A DNA stretch of 64,000 nucleotides from Pseudomonadota bacterium (GTDB taxonomy: Bacteria; Pseudomonadota; Gammaproteobacteria; Burkholderiales; Rhodocyclaceae): positions 62,001 to 126,000 of the forward strand of contig JAGTRS010000001.1 of the NCBI GenBank assembly GCA_018262195.1, written 5' to 3'. Shown piece after piece: positions 1 to 8,949 of the stretch. The notes under the pieces were generated by a model. The model saw only the letters and a list, made by a program, of their open reading frames with translations. It made no database searches and had not been told where the DNA came from. The position numbers and the translations under genes are program-made. Every line of letters starts with the position of its first letter. The first letter of the stretch is position 1.

Positions 1-925
1 CCATCGGCAGCGGCAGGCCACGCACCGTCGCCTTCAGGGCCACCTGCACCTTGACCGGCTGGCCGAGCGGCAGCGTCAGGCCGGCGCCCGTCGCGTGGTT
101 CTCGAACATCAGCGGCAAGGCCTGCTCGCGCAGCCGGCGACTGGCGCCGATGTAGGTCAACGACACTGAACGCTCGCCGACCGCCACCGTCGCCGTCGCC
201 ACCTGGTCGAGCGGCAGGGCCTCGTAGGCGCTGGCCTCGATGTGCAGGCTGTCTGGGTCGATGACCTCGAAGATCAGTTCCTTCGGTTCGACGACCTGGC
301 CGACCACGGCATTGCTTGCCGCCAGCACGCCGGAGACCGGCGCGACCAGCGCCTCGCGCCCGGACAGGCCGGCACCGACCGCGGCGATCCGCCCCTTCAG
401 GCTGGCGACTTCGCTCTCGGCTGCCTCGATGTCCTTTTTCGGCACCGTATCGGCCAGCTCGTGCAGGCGGTTCAGCCGCTTTTCGGCCAAGCCCTGACTG
501 GCTTTCAGTTCGGCGAGCAGCGCCGACTGGTTGGAACGCTCGATGGCGCCGGACGACGGCACGACCCAGGCCAGCACCTCGCCCTTCTTCACCTTGCTGC
601 CGGCAGCCGGCAGGCCGTGCGGCCCGGCCGTCTCGATGCGGCCGGGAATCATCGCCTGGACACGCCCGCCCAAATGCGGGTCCATGATCACCCGACCGGC
701 CAGTTCCAGGGTTTTCGGCACGTCGGCCTCAACCGTCTTGACGGTCAACACGCCCATGCCGCGCTGCGCCGACTTGGGCAGAAAAACGCTGCCATCGGGC
801 AGGCGTTGCGGCGTATTGCCGGGCGCCACCAGCGGCTTCTTCTCGTCGTGATCGTGGCCTTCGTGGGCGGCCAGCGGCAGACTCAGGCTGACCAGCGCCA
901 GGCTCAACAGACAAAGTCGCTTCAT
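1..925 (-). CDS. Heavy-metal efflux RND periplasmic adaptor (HlyD/CusB/CzcB type), 3' partial
   Basis: Membrane-fusion adaptor that would link an inner-membrane RND pump to the outer-membrane channel encoded upstream. The ATG at 925 is followed by a short signal peptide (about residues 1-20) and then a His/Asp/Glu-rich stretch (HEGHDHDEKK), typical of metal-type adaptors. A barrel-sandwich half, an alpha-helical hairpin (about residues 120-190) and the second lipoyl half (VSGVLAASNAVVGQVV) follow. The frame is open to the window edge after about 308 residues, so the C-terminus and the expected RND pump gene lie outside. Its ATG overlaps the stop of the preceding gene (ATGA), so translation is probably coupled. 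Family assignment is firm. The metal specificity is not visible. Confidence 0.88.
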   Translation of the reverse strand, partial: MKRLCLLSLALVSLSLPLAAHEGHDHDEKKPLVAPGNTPQRLPDGSVFLPKSAQRGMGVLTVKTVEADVPKTLELAGRVIMDPHLGGRVQAMIPGRIETAGPHGLPAAGSKVKKGEVLAWVVPSSGAIERSNQSALLAELKASQGLAEKRLNRLHELADTVPKKDIEAAESEVASLKGRIAAVGAGLSGREALVAPVSGVLAASNAVVGQVVEPKELIFEVIDPDSLHIEASAYEALPLDQVATATVAVGERSVSLTYIGASRRLREQALPLMFENHATGAGLTLPLGQPVKVQVALKATVRGLPLPM

Positions 926-1434
926 GCCTTGCCTCCTTTCCGTGCCCGACGCCAGATCAGCACCACCGCCAGCAGCCCGGGCAGCACAAGCCACCAGCCG
1001 GCCCGGCCCAGTCCGGCGCCTGTCGCCGCATCAGCCGACGGCGCCGTGACCATGAAATCGGATGCCAGCAAATCGCTCTCATCACCAGCAATCACTGTAA
1101 ACGCCAGCGGATAGGTGCCCGGCTGGCGCAGCGGTTTGAGCCAGTCGGCATCGGCAATCAGGTAGTCACCGCGTTCGGCGCGAAATACTGCCTTGGCTGG
1201 CTTGCCTTCGCTCTCGACCTCAAGCGTTGCAGCCAGCACCGGCGCATTGCTGTCAGCCCGATCGATGTAGAAAACAAAACCGTCGTCCTCCATCCGACCG
1301 ACTACCTCGAACAGCTCGCTCTCGGCGACGGCGACCGGAATCGGCGCCGGCCCTTCCGCCGCCTGCGCGCTCAGGCCGGCCGCAAATACCACGCCTGCGG
1401 TCAACCGGAAAAAATGCCCAAAATTGAAATTCAT
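922..1434 (-). CDS. Small exported membrane-anchored protein of the metal-efflux operon
   Basis: I do not recognise a named family. The 170-residue product has an N-terminal signal sequence (FGHFFRLTAGVVFAAGLSAQA), a periplasmic beta-rich body and a single C-terminal membrane segment (WWLVLPGLLAVVLIW) ending in basic residues (RRARKGGKA). The ATG at 1434 was chosen because it begins the signal peptide and is preceded by a purine-rich AGAGAG. An upstream in-frame start at 1473 would lie inside the previous gene. It sits 5 nt after the TolC-like gene and overlaps the adaptor start by 4 nt, so it is part of the efflux operon. A role in pump assembly or metal delivery is only inferred from position. 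Confidence 0.75.
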   Translation of the reverse strand: MNFNFGHFFRLTAGVVFAAGLSAQAAEGPAPIPVAVAESELFEVVGRMEDDGFVFYIDRADSNAPVLAATLEVESEGKPAKAVFRAERGDYLIADADWLKPLRQPGTYPLAFTVIAGDESDLLASDFMVTAPSADAATGAGLGRAGWWLVLPGLLAVVLIWRRARKGGKA

Positions 1435-1439
1435 CTCTC

Positions 1440-2648
1440 TCACTCCGGCAACAGGCCAAGACTCTGGCGCCACTGCGATATGCCCTGCGCCAGCGCAATG
1501 CGCGCCCGGCTCAAAGCGCGTTCGGCCTCGAAGGCTTCGCTGTCGATACGCAGGCGCGTCGGCAGGTCGCTCTCGCCAAGGCGGAAGGACTTTTCGTAAA
1601 AACCACGGTTTTCGCGCGCCAGCCGCGCCCGTTCTTCAGCGGCGGCCAGTTGCCGGCGTGCCGCGGCGAGCTGCAGGCCGATGGCGGCCCCTTCCCGCTC
1701 AAGGCGCTCGCGCTCGCGCTCGACAGCCAGGCTGGCTTCGATGGCTTCGGCGTTGGCCGTCGCCACGCGGGCGTCCTGGCGCGGCCCGGCAGCAAATGGA
1801 ATACGCAAGGCCAAGGCCCAGGTCTGTTCGTTCGGCTCGCCGCTGGCGGCCCGGTCACGCCGGGTGGACAGCGCCAGTTCAGGATTGGCGCGCCCCTGCA
1901 GGCGGGCCAGTTCGACATTGCGCCGTGCCACTTCCCCGCGCGCCTGCAATTCGCGCAGCAACGGATGCCCAGCTGCCGGCCCTTGCGGCTCGGGTTCGGA
2001 AACGACGCTGGCTGCGTCGGCCGTTTTGCCGCTCAAGCTTTCCAGCCGGTAGCGGGCATTGGCCAGCAGCGACTCGGCCTCGGCCTGCTGCCCCAGGGCT
2101 TGTGCCAGAGCTCCCTCGGCCTGGTTAAGATCGGCTTTTGACAGATCGCCGGCAGCAAAGCGGCGGGCCACGTCGTCGCGCAGTTGCCGGGCAGCTGCCA
2201 CACGCTCGCCGGCCAGTGCGGACTCGTTGCGGGCTCCTTGCCAGACCCACCAGGTTTCACGCAGTACCTGCGCCAATTGCAGGCGCAACGCATCGGCACG
2301 CCCGGCAAGGGCATCGGCCTCCGCCTCGGCCAGCGACCAGCTGCCGCTGCGCTCGCCCGGCAGCCAGAGCGGCAGGACCAGCCCGACTTCATCCTCCTGC
2401 GCACCCTGGCGCCGATTGAATCGGTCGCTCCGGATACCGAGTTCAAGGCTGGGCGGTGCTGCCGTCCAGGCGCCGGCGGCCTCGCGCTGGGCGGCGACGG
2501 CGCGCTGCCGCTCGCTCAAGGCAGCGGCGGCCGGCTGCCGCTGCCAGGCGTCGGCGAAGGCGCGGGCGAGCGGCGTTTCGCCGTGGGCCGCAGTGGCCAG
2601 GCTCAGGGTAAACAGAATGCATTGCGCGAGGCCGAAAACGGTTCGCAT
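1440..2648 (-). CDS. TolC-family outer-membrane efflux channel (CzcC/CusC-like)
   Basis: A 402-residue outer-membrane factor with a cleavable signal peptide (LAQCILFTLSLATAAHG) and long, Ala/Glu/Arg/Gln-rich helices in two repeats. These are the hallmarks of the OEP family (about residues 30-210 and 230-400). It is slightly shorter than most CzcC proteins, about 420 residues. It is the first gene of a tightly packed minus-strand unit with the small membrane protein and the RND adaptor. This makes it the exit duct of a tripartite metal or cation pump. The start at 2648 is preceded by GGAGGAAATCCC, a strong ribosome binding site. Confidence 0.9.
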   Translation of the reverse strand: MRTVFGLAQCILFTLSLATAAHGETPLARAFADAWQRQPAAAALSERQRAVAAQREAAGAWTAAPPSLELGIRSDRFNRRQGAQEDEVGLVLPLWLPGERSGSWSLAEAEADALAGRADALRLQLAQVLRETWWVWQGARNESALAGERVAAARQLRDDVARRFAAGDLSKADLNQAEGALAQALGQQAEAESLLANARYRLESLSGKTADAASVVSEPEPQGPAAGHPLLRELQARGEVARRNVELARLQGRANPELALSTRRDRAASGEPNEQTWALALRIPFAAGPRQDARVATANAEAIEASLAVERERERLEREGAAIGLQLAAARRQLAAAEERARLARENRGFYEKSFRLGESDLPTRLRIDSEAFEAERALSRARIALAQGISQWRQSLGLLPE

Positions 2649-2752
2649 GGGATTTCCTCCGGTTGCTGAATGACATCAACCGGCGGCGTGCCGCACCGGC
2701 CCACCAATGGGGCCTTCAGGGAAAGATCAGGGACGAGGCAAGCCGCCGCGAA

Positions 2753-3151
2753 TCAGGCGGCAGCTCTGGGAGGGCGTTCGAGCCCTTCGGCTATATGCGA
2801 GGAAAATGGCCATAGTTGGCCATCGAGCACCACGCTTCCTGCATCCGGCACAGGCAGTTGCAGACCGGATGACAGGCCACCCGGCATGTGTCCCAGCACG
2901 TGCCCGGGACAACAATGATGCTGCAGGTCGTTACAGGGCCCCGAATCGTGATCGAGGCAGCCGTCGCAGGCAGCCATGTCGTAATCATGCATGTCGGCCA
3001 TGGCCGCATGGTCATGATGGTCATCGTGCGTCATCGCTGCCTGTGCCGGCGCGGGCATGCCCTCCAGCGCTTCCCAGCCGAACGACGGCGAGAAGACGGT
3101 GGCCAGCATGACCAGCAACAGGTATCGGGAAATGGCGCGGGCGAATCGCAT
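2753..3151 (-). CDS. CzcI-like His/Cys-rich small exported protein
   Basis: A 132-residue protein with an N-terminal signal peptide (ISRYLLLVMLATVFSPSFG). The mature part is rich in His, Asp, Met and Cys (THDDHHDHAAMADMHDYDM, then CDGC and QHHCCPGH). Small proteins of this layout (DUF2946/CzcI type) commonly lead heavy-metal RND operons and are thought to bind or sense metal in the periplasm. It precedes the TolC-like gene by 104 nt on the same strand, fitting that role. The density of potential metal ligands in residues 40-90 is visible directly. The CzcI assignment itself is by resemblance only. Confidence 0.7.
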   Translation of the reverse strand: MRFARAISRYLLLVMLATVFSPSFGWEALEGMPAPAQAAMTHDDHHDHAAMADMHDYDMAACDGCLDHDSGPCNDLQHHCCPGHVLGHMPGGLSSGLQLPVPDAGSVVLDGQLWPFSSHIAEGLERPPRAAA

Positions 3152-3205
3152 GGCGATGACTATAACGGAAGGCTCAGCGATTTGAAAACGGGACAGATCA
3201 AAAGT

Positions 3206-4051
3206 TCAGACCGCGACCAGCGTCTGGCGGCCATACCATTCCTCGCCGGCCGGCAGGGTGACCGGACGGGTCGCCGCTGCCTCGATGCAAAGCATGTGGC
3301 GCCAGCCGTCAGCCGGCATGTCCTTCAATTCGGCACAGCGATCAACCCATGGGTTCCAGACCACGACATCAGGAAAACCCTGTGCCTGAATACCCACGCT
3401 CAGGTTACCGGCTTTCAGATGCTGTGGCCTCCGGACGTCGTGATAGGCACGATCGACTTCCTTGTCGATGATCAATTCGGTGCCGGTTTCGCGGACAACG
3501 CGATTGCCATTCACCGCATCCTGATAATCATGGCCGTGCAATCCTTCTATGGTGACATCCTCGACCTGCACAACACGCAGATAAGAATGCAGCGCAGCAG
3601 TAAAGTCGAATGGCGTACCGCCGGTGTTGGTCACCGCCAATTCCAGATCGATGCGATCCGCCTCAAGCATGACCGTCAATTCAGCCTGAAAGGAATGCGG
3701 CCAGAGACTGCGTGTCGCGTCATCGTCGGCACATTCCAGTGTCACCAGGGCGTAGTCGTCCCCCGAACGCCGGGTGCTGACCGACCACGGGCGGGTGCGG
3801 ACAAAACCATGCTTGGGCAAATCGCCAAGGCTGGAAAACTGCGGAAAACAAACCGGAACACCGCCACGAATGGCAACACTGCCATCGAACACTGCCTTGT
3901 CGGAAAGGAACAGGTGCTCACGGCCGTCGGAGGTCACCCAGGACAGGAGCTGCGCCCCCAATTTGCTGACAATGGCACTGACGCCACGCGGTCCGTTCAG
4001 GCGCAGCGCTTCGATGCCGTGGAATTCGATATCTTCAATGGAGGGTTTCAT
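3206..4051 (-). CDS. D-hexose-6-phosphate mutarotase (YeaD-type aldose-1-epimerase)
   Basis: A 281-residue cytosolic galactose-mutarotase-fold enzyme that interconverts alpha and beta anomers of hexose 6-phosphates. Recognisable family motifs are GGVPVCFPQF near residue 63, the PKHGFVR motif near residue 79 with the conserved His, and the C-terminal VVWNPWVD segment near residue 230. Length matches the family (270-300). It has its own ATG at 4051, which lies 17 nt inside the 3' end of the upstream DUF3301 gene, so the two are probably co-transcribed and coupled. Confidence 0.9.
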   Translation of the reverse strand: MKPSIEDIEFHGIEALRLNGPRGVSAIVSKLGAQLLSWVTSDGREHLFLSDKAVFDGSVAIRGGVPVCFPQFSSLGDLPKHGFVRTRPWSVSTRRSGDDYALVTLECADDDATRSLWPHSFQAELTVMLEADRIDLELAVTNTGGTPFDFTAALHSYLRVVQVEDVTIEGLHGHDYQDAVNGNRVVRETGTELIIDKEVDRAYHDVRRPQHLKAGNLSVGIQAQGFPDVVVWNPWVDRCAELKDMPADGWRHMLCIEAAATRPVTLPAGEEWYGRQTLVAV

Positions 4052-4376
4052 GGGAATTTGGTATCACGTAAAGGTGGGGACGGACATGCAGAATTTCGAC
4101 CTCATGCCCGAGCAGGGTAACGCTGCCGGAGCAACGGTTGTCGCCCGTATCGCTGTATTCGAAAGTAAAGACACGACGCAACTTGAGAAGACCATCGTCA
4201 TCACGCACCAGTCGCAAGCCAGTTCCAACAACGGTTTCATCAAGAAACTGAAGGCCCTCTTCGCGACAGGCATCACGGGCGGCACGAACACCGATCTCCC
4301 GTGCTTTCAGGCTATCGAACCAGAACCAGACGACCAATGCCGTCAGGCAGAGAAACAGTAATTCATACAGATTCAT
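4035..4376 (-). CDS. DUF3301 family small membrane-anchored protein
   Basis: A 113-residue protein with one N-terminal membrane helix (LLFLCLTALVVWFWFDSL) followed by a basic, conserved stretch (KAREIGVRAARDACREEGLQFLDETV). This is the signature of DUF3301. The role of this family is unknown. The ATG at 4376 gives the usual short N-terminus directly before the helix. A start at 4409 would add an atypical extension. Its 3' end overlaps the mutarotase start. Confidence 0.85.
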   Translation of the reverse strand: MNLYELLFLCLTALVVWFWFDSLKAREIGVRAARDACREEGLQFLDETVVGTGLRLVRDDDGLLKLRRVFTFEYSDTGDNRCSGSVTLLGHEVEILHVRPHLYVIPNSHETLH

Positions 4377-4464
4377 CGACCAAGTATACGTAAAGAGGAA
4401 ATACACCACAGAAAATTAAGCAAAATTACCGGATAATTCGCATGTCAAATTTTATCCAGCGACC

Positions 4465-5991
4465 ATGGACTCCCCCCTGCAACTTTTTCGCGAACTGCTT
4501 CCGTTCGGCCAGTTGAGTGCTGACCAGAAAAGTGCTGCCGCAGTTCGTGGATTGCTGGATACGGTCGCCGGCCTGTCGCCCCAGGAATCTGTGGCCAAAC
4601 TGGCGAGCAGCGTGTTGCCCAGCGTCAATCAGCAAAGCAATTTGCACATGCGCTTCAAGCTGCTGGAAGACATCCGCCATGAAACGGAGCAGGCGCTGCC
4701 CACGATGGAGGCAAGCATTGCCCAGGCCGTTTTGCCGCTACCGCTTGATGCGACAACCGCTGCGCTGCATGCTGACAACCTGTTGAAGGGCCTGGCCATT
4801 TCCTACGCCGGTATCGCCCGCAGCATCAACAAAAGCCAGCTGAACGATGCCCTGAGCCATCTTTACCATCGCAGCGTCCAGCGGGCGATGGCCATGATTG
4901 CCCGCCGCCAGTTGCTTGCTTATCGTGCCTACGCAACGCCGTCCGCCACCTCCTGGCAGACCCTGCACGAACTTTACCAGATGGTTCGCGGCCCCCAGAC
5001 CAAGCCGCTCAATGGCGAAACTGCCCCCATCGAGCACGAATATCTCGGGGCGCTGCTATTTGCCTATCTTGAGCCCAGCAAGTTCCCCCGGGCCGAGCTC
5101 GAGACGATCAATATCTGTTCGCGGCAATTGGCCGCCTATGCAACCGTGGGCGAGGTTCCGCCCGAGATCGGTTCCAGCAAAACAACGGACTCCTGCTTCC
5201 TGGTCAAGCCGGACGAAGGCACGCCTGGATACCCGCTGACACGCCTGCCCTCGAGCACATCCGTTTTCGGCAGCCTGCTGATCGACTGCACTCAGGTGCT
5301 CGCCGCGCTAGATCGCAACATTACCCGTCGCCCGGGAAAGACGGTTGAACCCGATCTCGATGCGACCCCCGCCATGCTGCAATGCCTGCGCGTCGCCATT
5401 GGCGGCAAGAGTGCCCGACGTTTCAGCCGGACCCGCTTCCGCCCCCGTGGCGACGTGGTTTCCGGCTTCGATCAGGTGATCAGCTTTCTTGACGGCAACA
5501 CGTTTTCCCGTCGTTCGGTCGATGCCTCCAGCCGTTACGACGGCCGAGGCTTTTCATCCAGCGAATGGGCCCTGATCGATGAAAGCCCGGACGGCTTTCT
5601 CTTGCGCTTCATCAAGGGAGACAAGCGCAACATGGGTTCCGGCGACATCGTGGCACTGCAGCCGCGCGAATCAAGCAAGATCCACGTCTGCCTGGTCCGC
5701 CGAATCTCTTCCTCCCAGGTTCGCCTTGAAGTAGGCCTGCAACTGATGTCGCCGCAAGTCAGCGTGGTCGATATCGTTGCCGAAGAGCAACCCGAACAAC
5801 GCGCGATCTTTCTTCACAGCCTGCCAGCCTATGGCAAGTTCTCCGGCCTGATTGCCGCCCCCGGCACCTACCGCCAGGGCCAGAAAATCATGATCAAGTT
5901 GCCGGGGCGTTCGCTGCACCGACAAATCGGGACATGCATGGAAGCCAACGAAGGGCTAGAATTCTTCGCCCTAGACCTGCTTCCGGACTAA
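4465..5991 (+). CDS. Conserved hypothetical protein with possible C-terminal PilZ-like domain
   Basis: A 508-residue soluble protein with no signal peptide. The N-terminal 300 residues are largely helical and carry no motif I know. The region after about residue 365 has a PilZ-like rhythm: W-x-L-I-D-E-S-x-x-G, then a G-D-I-V-x-L-x-P strand, a VRRISSSQVRLEVGLQLMS strand, and an upstream RRFSRTRF arginine cluster that could serve as the nucleotide-binding element. I therefore suggest a c-di-GMP-responsive or degenerate PilZ protein, with low certainty. It starts at 4465, divergent from DUF3301, and ends only 9 nt before rlmJ, so the two are likely co-transcribed. Confidence 0.6.
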   Translation: MDSPLQLFRELLPFGQLSADQKSAAAVRGLLDTVAGLSPQESVAKLASSVLPSVNQQSNLHMRFKLLEDIRHETEQALPTMEASIAQAVLPLPLDATTAALHADNLLKGLAISYAGIARSINKSQLNDALSHLYHRSVQRAMAMIARRQLLAYRAYATPSATSWQTLHELYQMVRGPQTKPLNGETAPIEHEYLGALLFAYLEPSKFPRAELETINICSRQLAAYATVGEVPPEIGSSKTTDSCFLVKPDEGTPGYPLTRLPSSTSVFGSLLIDCTQVLAALDRNITRRPGKTVEPDLDATPAMLQCLRVAIGGKSARRFSRTRFRPRGDVVSGFDQVISFLDGNTFSRRSVDASSRYDGRGFSSSEWALIDESPDGFLLRFIKGDKRNMGSGDIVALQPRESSKIHVCLVRRISSSQVRLEVGLQLMSPQVSVVDIVAEEQPEQRAIFLHSLPAYGKFSGLIAAPGTYRQGQKIMIKLPGRSLHRQIGTCMEANEGLEFFALDLLPD

Positions 5992-6000
5992 CCCCACTTA

Positions 6001-6846
6001 ATGCTCAGCTACCGCCACGCCTTCCACGCCGGCAACCACGCCGACGTGCTGAAACACATCATCCTGCTCCAGATCGCTGAATACATGGCCGAAAAGCCAG
6101 CGCCGTTCTGGATCATCGACACCCATGCAGGTGCCGGGCGTTACGCGCTGGAATCAGCCCATGCCAGCAAGCTGGCCGAGTACAAGGACGGCATCGGCCG
6201 CCTGTGGGAAGCCAAGGGACTGCCGCCCGCGGCAAAAGACTATGTGGAGATGGTTCGTCAGCTCAACCCTGATGGCAAGCTGAAGCATTACCCAGGATCG
6301 CCCTGGCTGGCCCGCCAGATGTTGCGTGATAGCGACCGGCTACGTTTGTACGAAATGCACACCACCGACGCCAAGTTGCTGCTCGAATGTTTCAAGGGAA
6401 CCGGCCGCGAAGTGGCGATCACCGATGGCGACGGCTTCATTGGCCTGAAGGCCATCCTGCCGCCACCGCCGCGCCGGGCGCTGGTCCTGATCGATCCTTC
6501 GTATGAAACCAAAAGCGACTACACGGGCGTCGTCAAGGCCCTGCAGGAGGCGCTGAAGCGCTTCCCGACCGGCACCTACGCGCTGTGGTATCCGATGCTC
6601 TCCAAGCTCGAATCCCGGCAGCTGCCGGACAAGCTGAAGCGACTGGGTGCTGCCAACTGGCTGCACGCGACGCTGGAGGTCAAGGCACCGGCGCGCGACG
6701 GTTTCGGCATGAACGGCAGTGGCATGTTCATCATCAATCCGCCGTGGACGCTGGAAAAGAAACTGCACGAAACGCTGCCCAAGCTGACCGAACTGCTCGC
6801 TCAGGGCGATGGGGCGAAGTACACGCTGGAAAGCGAAACGACCTGA
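6001..6846 (+). CDS. rlmJ: 23S rRNA (adenine(2030)-N6)-methyltransferase RlmJ
   Basis: A 281-residue SAM-dependent methyltransferase that methylates A2030 of 23S rRNA. The N-terminus is diagnostic (MLSYRHAFHAGNHADVLKH). The DTHAGAGRY motif near residue 40 binds SAM, and the catalytic LIDPSYE motif is near residue 164. Length equals that of the E. coli enzyme (280). The start is fixed by the conserved first residues. No good ribosome binding site is visible, consistent with readthrough from the gene ending 9 nt upstream. Confidence 0.97.
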   Translation: MLSYRHAFHAGNHADVLKHIILLQIAEYMAEKPAPFWIIDTHAGAGRYALESAHASKLAEYKDGIGRLWEAKGLPPAAKDYVEMVRQLNPDGKLKHYPGSPWLARQMLRDSDRLRLYEMHTTDAKLLLECFKGTGREVAITDGDGFIGLKAILPPPPRRALVLIDPSYETKSDYTGVVKALQEALKRFPTGTYALWYPMLSKLESRQLPDKLKRLGAANWLHATLEVKAPARDGFGMNGSGMFIINPPWTLEKKLHETLPKLTELLAQGDGAKYTLESETT

Positions 6847-6885
6847 ACCTGCCCGCTGCTCGCGGCGGGTATGAAAATCAGGGAA

Positions 6886-7242
6886 TCAACCCAGCTCGGT
6901 GTATTTGGCCCGCGAACCATAAGCCTTGTCCACCGGGTATTTCACCGCATTCTTGGCCAGTTTGGCGTGGGCGGCTTCTACAAGGTCGATGCCCGTCGTA
7001 TCGGCGATCAACAGCAGGTAGAGCAGGATATCGGCGCATTCGTCGCGCAGGGCCTCGGCCGCCTTCGGATCAGCCGGCAGCGCGTCGATTTCGGCATCCG
7101 TTTTCCACTGCGTCAGTTCAAGCAGCTCCGCTGCTTCGAGATTGAGCGATGTAATCAGGTTACGCAGCGAATGGAACTGTCGCCAGTCACGCGCATCGCG
7201 GAATGCCAGCAAGTCTGCGGTCAACGCTGATAAATCGCTCAT
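6886..7242 (-). CDS. MazG-like nucleotide pyrophosphohydrolase (dCTPase/RS21-C6 type)
   Basis: A 118-residue all-alpha NTP pyrophosphatase expected to hydrolyse dCTP or modified dNTPs to NMP plus pyrophosphate. Visible motifs are the N-terminal RDARDWRQFHSLRNL and the metal-binding E-A-A-E-L-L-E (about residues 37-43), followed by the D-E-C-A-D-I-L-L-Y helix (about residues 73-81). These are the ExxE...ExxD ligands of the family. The ATG at 7242 places the canonical helix at the N-terminus. Upstream in-frame codons to 7281 look non-coding. It converges with rlmJ. Confidence 0.9.
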   Translation of the reverse strand: MSDLSALTADLLAFRDARDWRQFHSLRNLITSLNLEAAELLELTQWKTDAEIDALPADPKAAEALRDECADILLYLLLIADTTGIDLVEAAHAKLAKNAVKYPVDKAYGSRAKYTELG

Positions 7243-7327
7243 TTTTTCAACCTGTCTGTCGTAATGGCCGGATGATGCCACAGGACAAGGCCGTTAGAAT
7301 GGCTGCTCTCTCAGCCCATTGCCCACG

Positions 7328-8560
7328 ATGAAATTTCCATCACTGAACACCCAGATCCTGATCGGCTGCCTGCTCGGCGTGGCGGGCGGCAGCTGGCTGG
7401 GCGGGAGCGGCGCAGCGGCCGCCCCCGATGCGCTCTACGGCGCCAAGATCGTCGGCAACCTCTTTCTCGATCTGCTGCGCATGGTGCTGGTGCCACTGGT
7501 CTTCTCGTCCATCGTCGTCGGCGTCGCCAACCTGCGCGCCCACGATCAGATGCACCGGGTATGGACGACCACGCTGGCCTTCTTTTTCGGCACCATGGGA
7601 CTGGCCATCGTCATCGGTTTCGGCGCTTCCCACATTTTCCGCCCCGGCGAGGGGCTACATCTGGAGATGTTTGCCGAGGCAACGCGCAACTATCAGGCAC
7701 GCCAGATGCCGCTGCCCGACTACATTGCGCAATTCCTGCGCGGCCTCTTCCAGAACCCGTTCAAGGCACTGGCCCAGGGCGAGATTCTCGCCATCGTGAT
7801 GATCGCCCTCTTCCTTGGCATCGCGCTGGTCGTCGGCGGCGAGCGCTACCGCAACATTCGGCTGCTGATCGGCGAGCTGCAGGAACTCTGCCTGATGATT
7901 GTCGGCTGGATCATGCGCCTCGCCCCGCTCGGCCTCGCCGCCCTGCTGCTGCAACTGGTGGCGACGCAGAACAGCGCCCTGCTCGCCAGCCTCGGCCATT
8001 TCATCACGGTGGTCGTCGGCTCGACGCTCTTCCATGGCGTCATCGTGCTGCCGCTGATCCTCTGGCTATTCACCAGGGTTTCGCCCATCGCCTTTTTCAA
8101 GGGTTCGCGCGAGGCGCTGATTACCGCCTTCGTGACAAGTTCGAGTGCGGCAACGCTGCCGATCACCCTACGCTGCACCGAGCAGCACCTGCACGTAAAG
8201 AAAGATATCGCCAGCTTCGTCGTTCCGCTCGGTGCCACGGTAAACATGGACGGCACTGCACTCTACGAGGCAGCCGCTGCGCTGTTCGTTGCAAGATTGG
8301 CCGGTATCGAGCTCGACATAGCCAGCCAGATGATCATCTTTTTTGTCGCCATGCTCGGCGCCATCGGTGCCCCGGGCATACCCAGCGTCGGCATGCTGTC
8401 GATGGTGCTGGTCCTCGAATCGGTGGGTTTGCCGACCGAGGCCATCGCCATCCTGTTGCCCATCGACCGCCTCCTCGACACTGTGCGCACCGCCGTCAAT
8501 GTCGAGGGCGACATGATCGGCAGCATGATTGTCCAGAAGATTGCCGGCGAAAAGTCCTAA
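7328..8560 (+). CDS. Dicarboxylate/amino acid:cation symporter (DAACS family)
   Basis: A 410-residue inner-membrane sodium- or proton-coupled transporter of the GltP/DctA/Glt-Ph family. Diagnostic elements are the hairpin serine-rich motif SSSAATLP near residue 263, the NMDGTALYE motif near residue 302, and GAPGIPSVGM in the second hairpin. Eight or so hydrophobic segments precede and flank them. The ATG at 7328 was preferred over a TTG three codons upstream. Substrate (glutamate, aspartate or C4-dicarboxylate) cannot be told from sequence alone. The 3' end overlaps the convergent downstream gene by 4 nt. Confidence 0.93.
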   Translation: MKFPSLNTQILIGCLLGVAGGSWLGGSGAAAAPDALYGAKIVGNLFLDLLRMVLVPLVFSSIVVGVANLRAHDQMHRVWTTTLAFFFGTMGLAIVIGFGASHIFRPGEGLHLEMFAEATRNYQARQMPLPDYIAQFLRGLFQNPFKALAQGEILAIVMIALFLGIALVVGGERYRNIRLLIGELQELCLMIVGWIMRLAPLGLAALLLQLVATQNSALLASLGHFITVVVGSTLFHGVIVLPLILWLFTRVSPIAFFKGSREALITAFVTSSSAATLPITLRCTEQHLHVKKDIASFVVPLGATVNMDGTALYEAAAALFVARLAGIELDIASQMIIFFVAMLGAIGAPGIPSVGMLSMVLVLESVGLPTEAIAILLPIDRLLDTVRTAVNVEGDMIGSMIVQKIAGEKS

Positions 8561-8949
8561 CGGCGCAAGCGAGTGAAAAGGCAGTGGAACAAGGCGGGGG
8601 CAATGGCGACCCAGGCCAGCAGCAGAACCCAGAGCCGGCCGGCGGCCAAATTGTAGTTGGCCAGCAATTCCGCCCACGGGTGGCCTGCAACGTAGTGGAA
8701 AAACAGGAATTCAAAAGCGACGGTCATCGCCACCCAGAGAAAGCCGGCCAGCCAGGCGGCTGCCGTACTGGCAAATGGCCACCGCCAGTTGAAGGCGGCG
8801 ATCACCATGCCAAGCAGCGTCATGCCGTAAAGCGTCGACAACTGCTGGGCGAACAAGGGATCCAGATCACGCCCGTAGCCGACATCCCGGGCAACGCCGT
8901 TAAGTACGGAAACGACCAGCATGGCCAGCCAGGCGAGGACGAGGCGCAT
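8557..8949 (-). CDS. Small polytopic membrane protein, function unknown
   Basis: A 130-residue, strongly hydrophobic protein with four predicted membrane helices (about residues 3-20, 40-58, 62-82 and 103-124). I recognise no named family. Its ATG shares one base with the stop of the 29-codon reading frame upstream (TGATG). The AGGAAA ribosome binding site lies inside that frame, so translation is probably coupled. Its stop overlaps the convergent symporter stop. Confidence 0.8.
   Translation of the reverse strand: MRLVLAWLAMLVVSVLNGVARDVGYGRDLDPLFAQQLSTLYGMTLLGMVIAAFNWRWPFASTAAAWLAGFLWVAMTVAFEFLFFHYVAGHPWAELLANYNLAAGRLWVLLLAWVAIAPALFHCLFTRLRR

Noticed and set aside
6850-6870. GC-rich hairpin between rlmJ and the MazG-like gene
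   Set aside because: Short CCCGC/GCGGG arms without a T-run on either strand; not convincing as a terminator.
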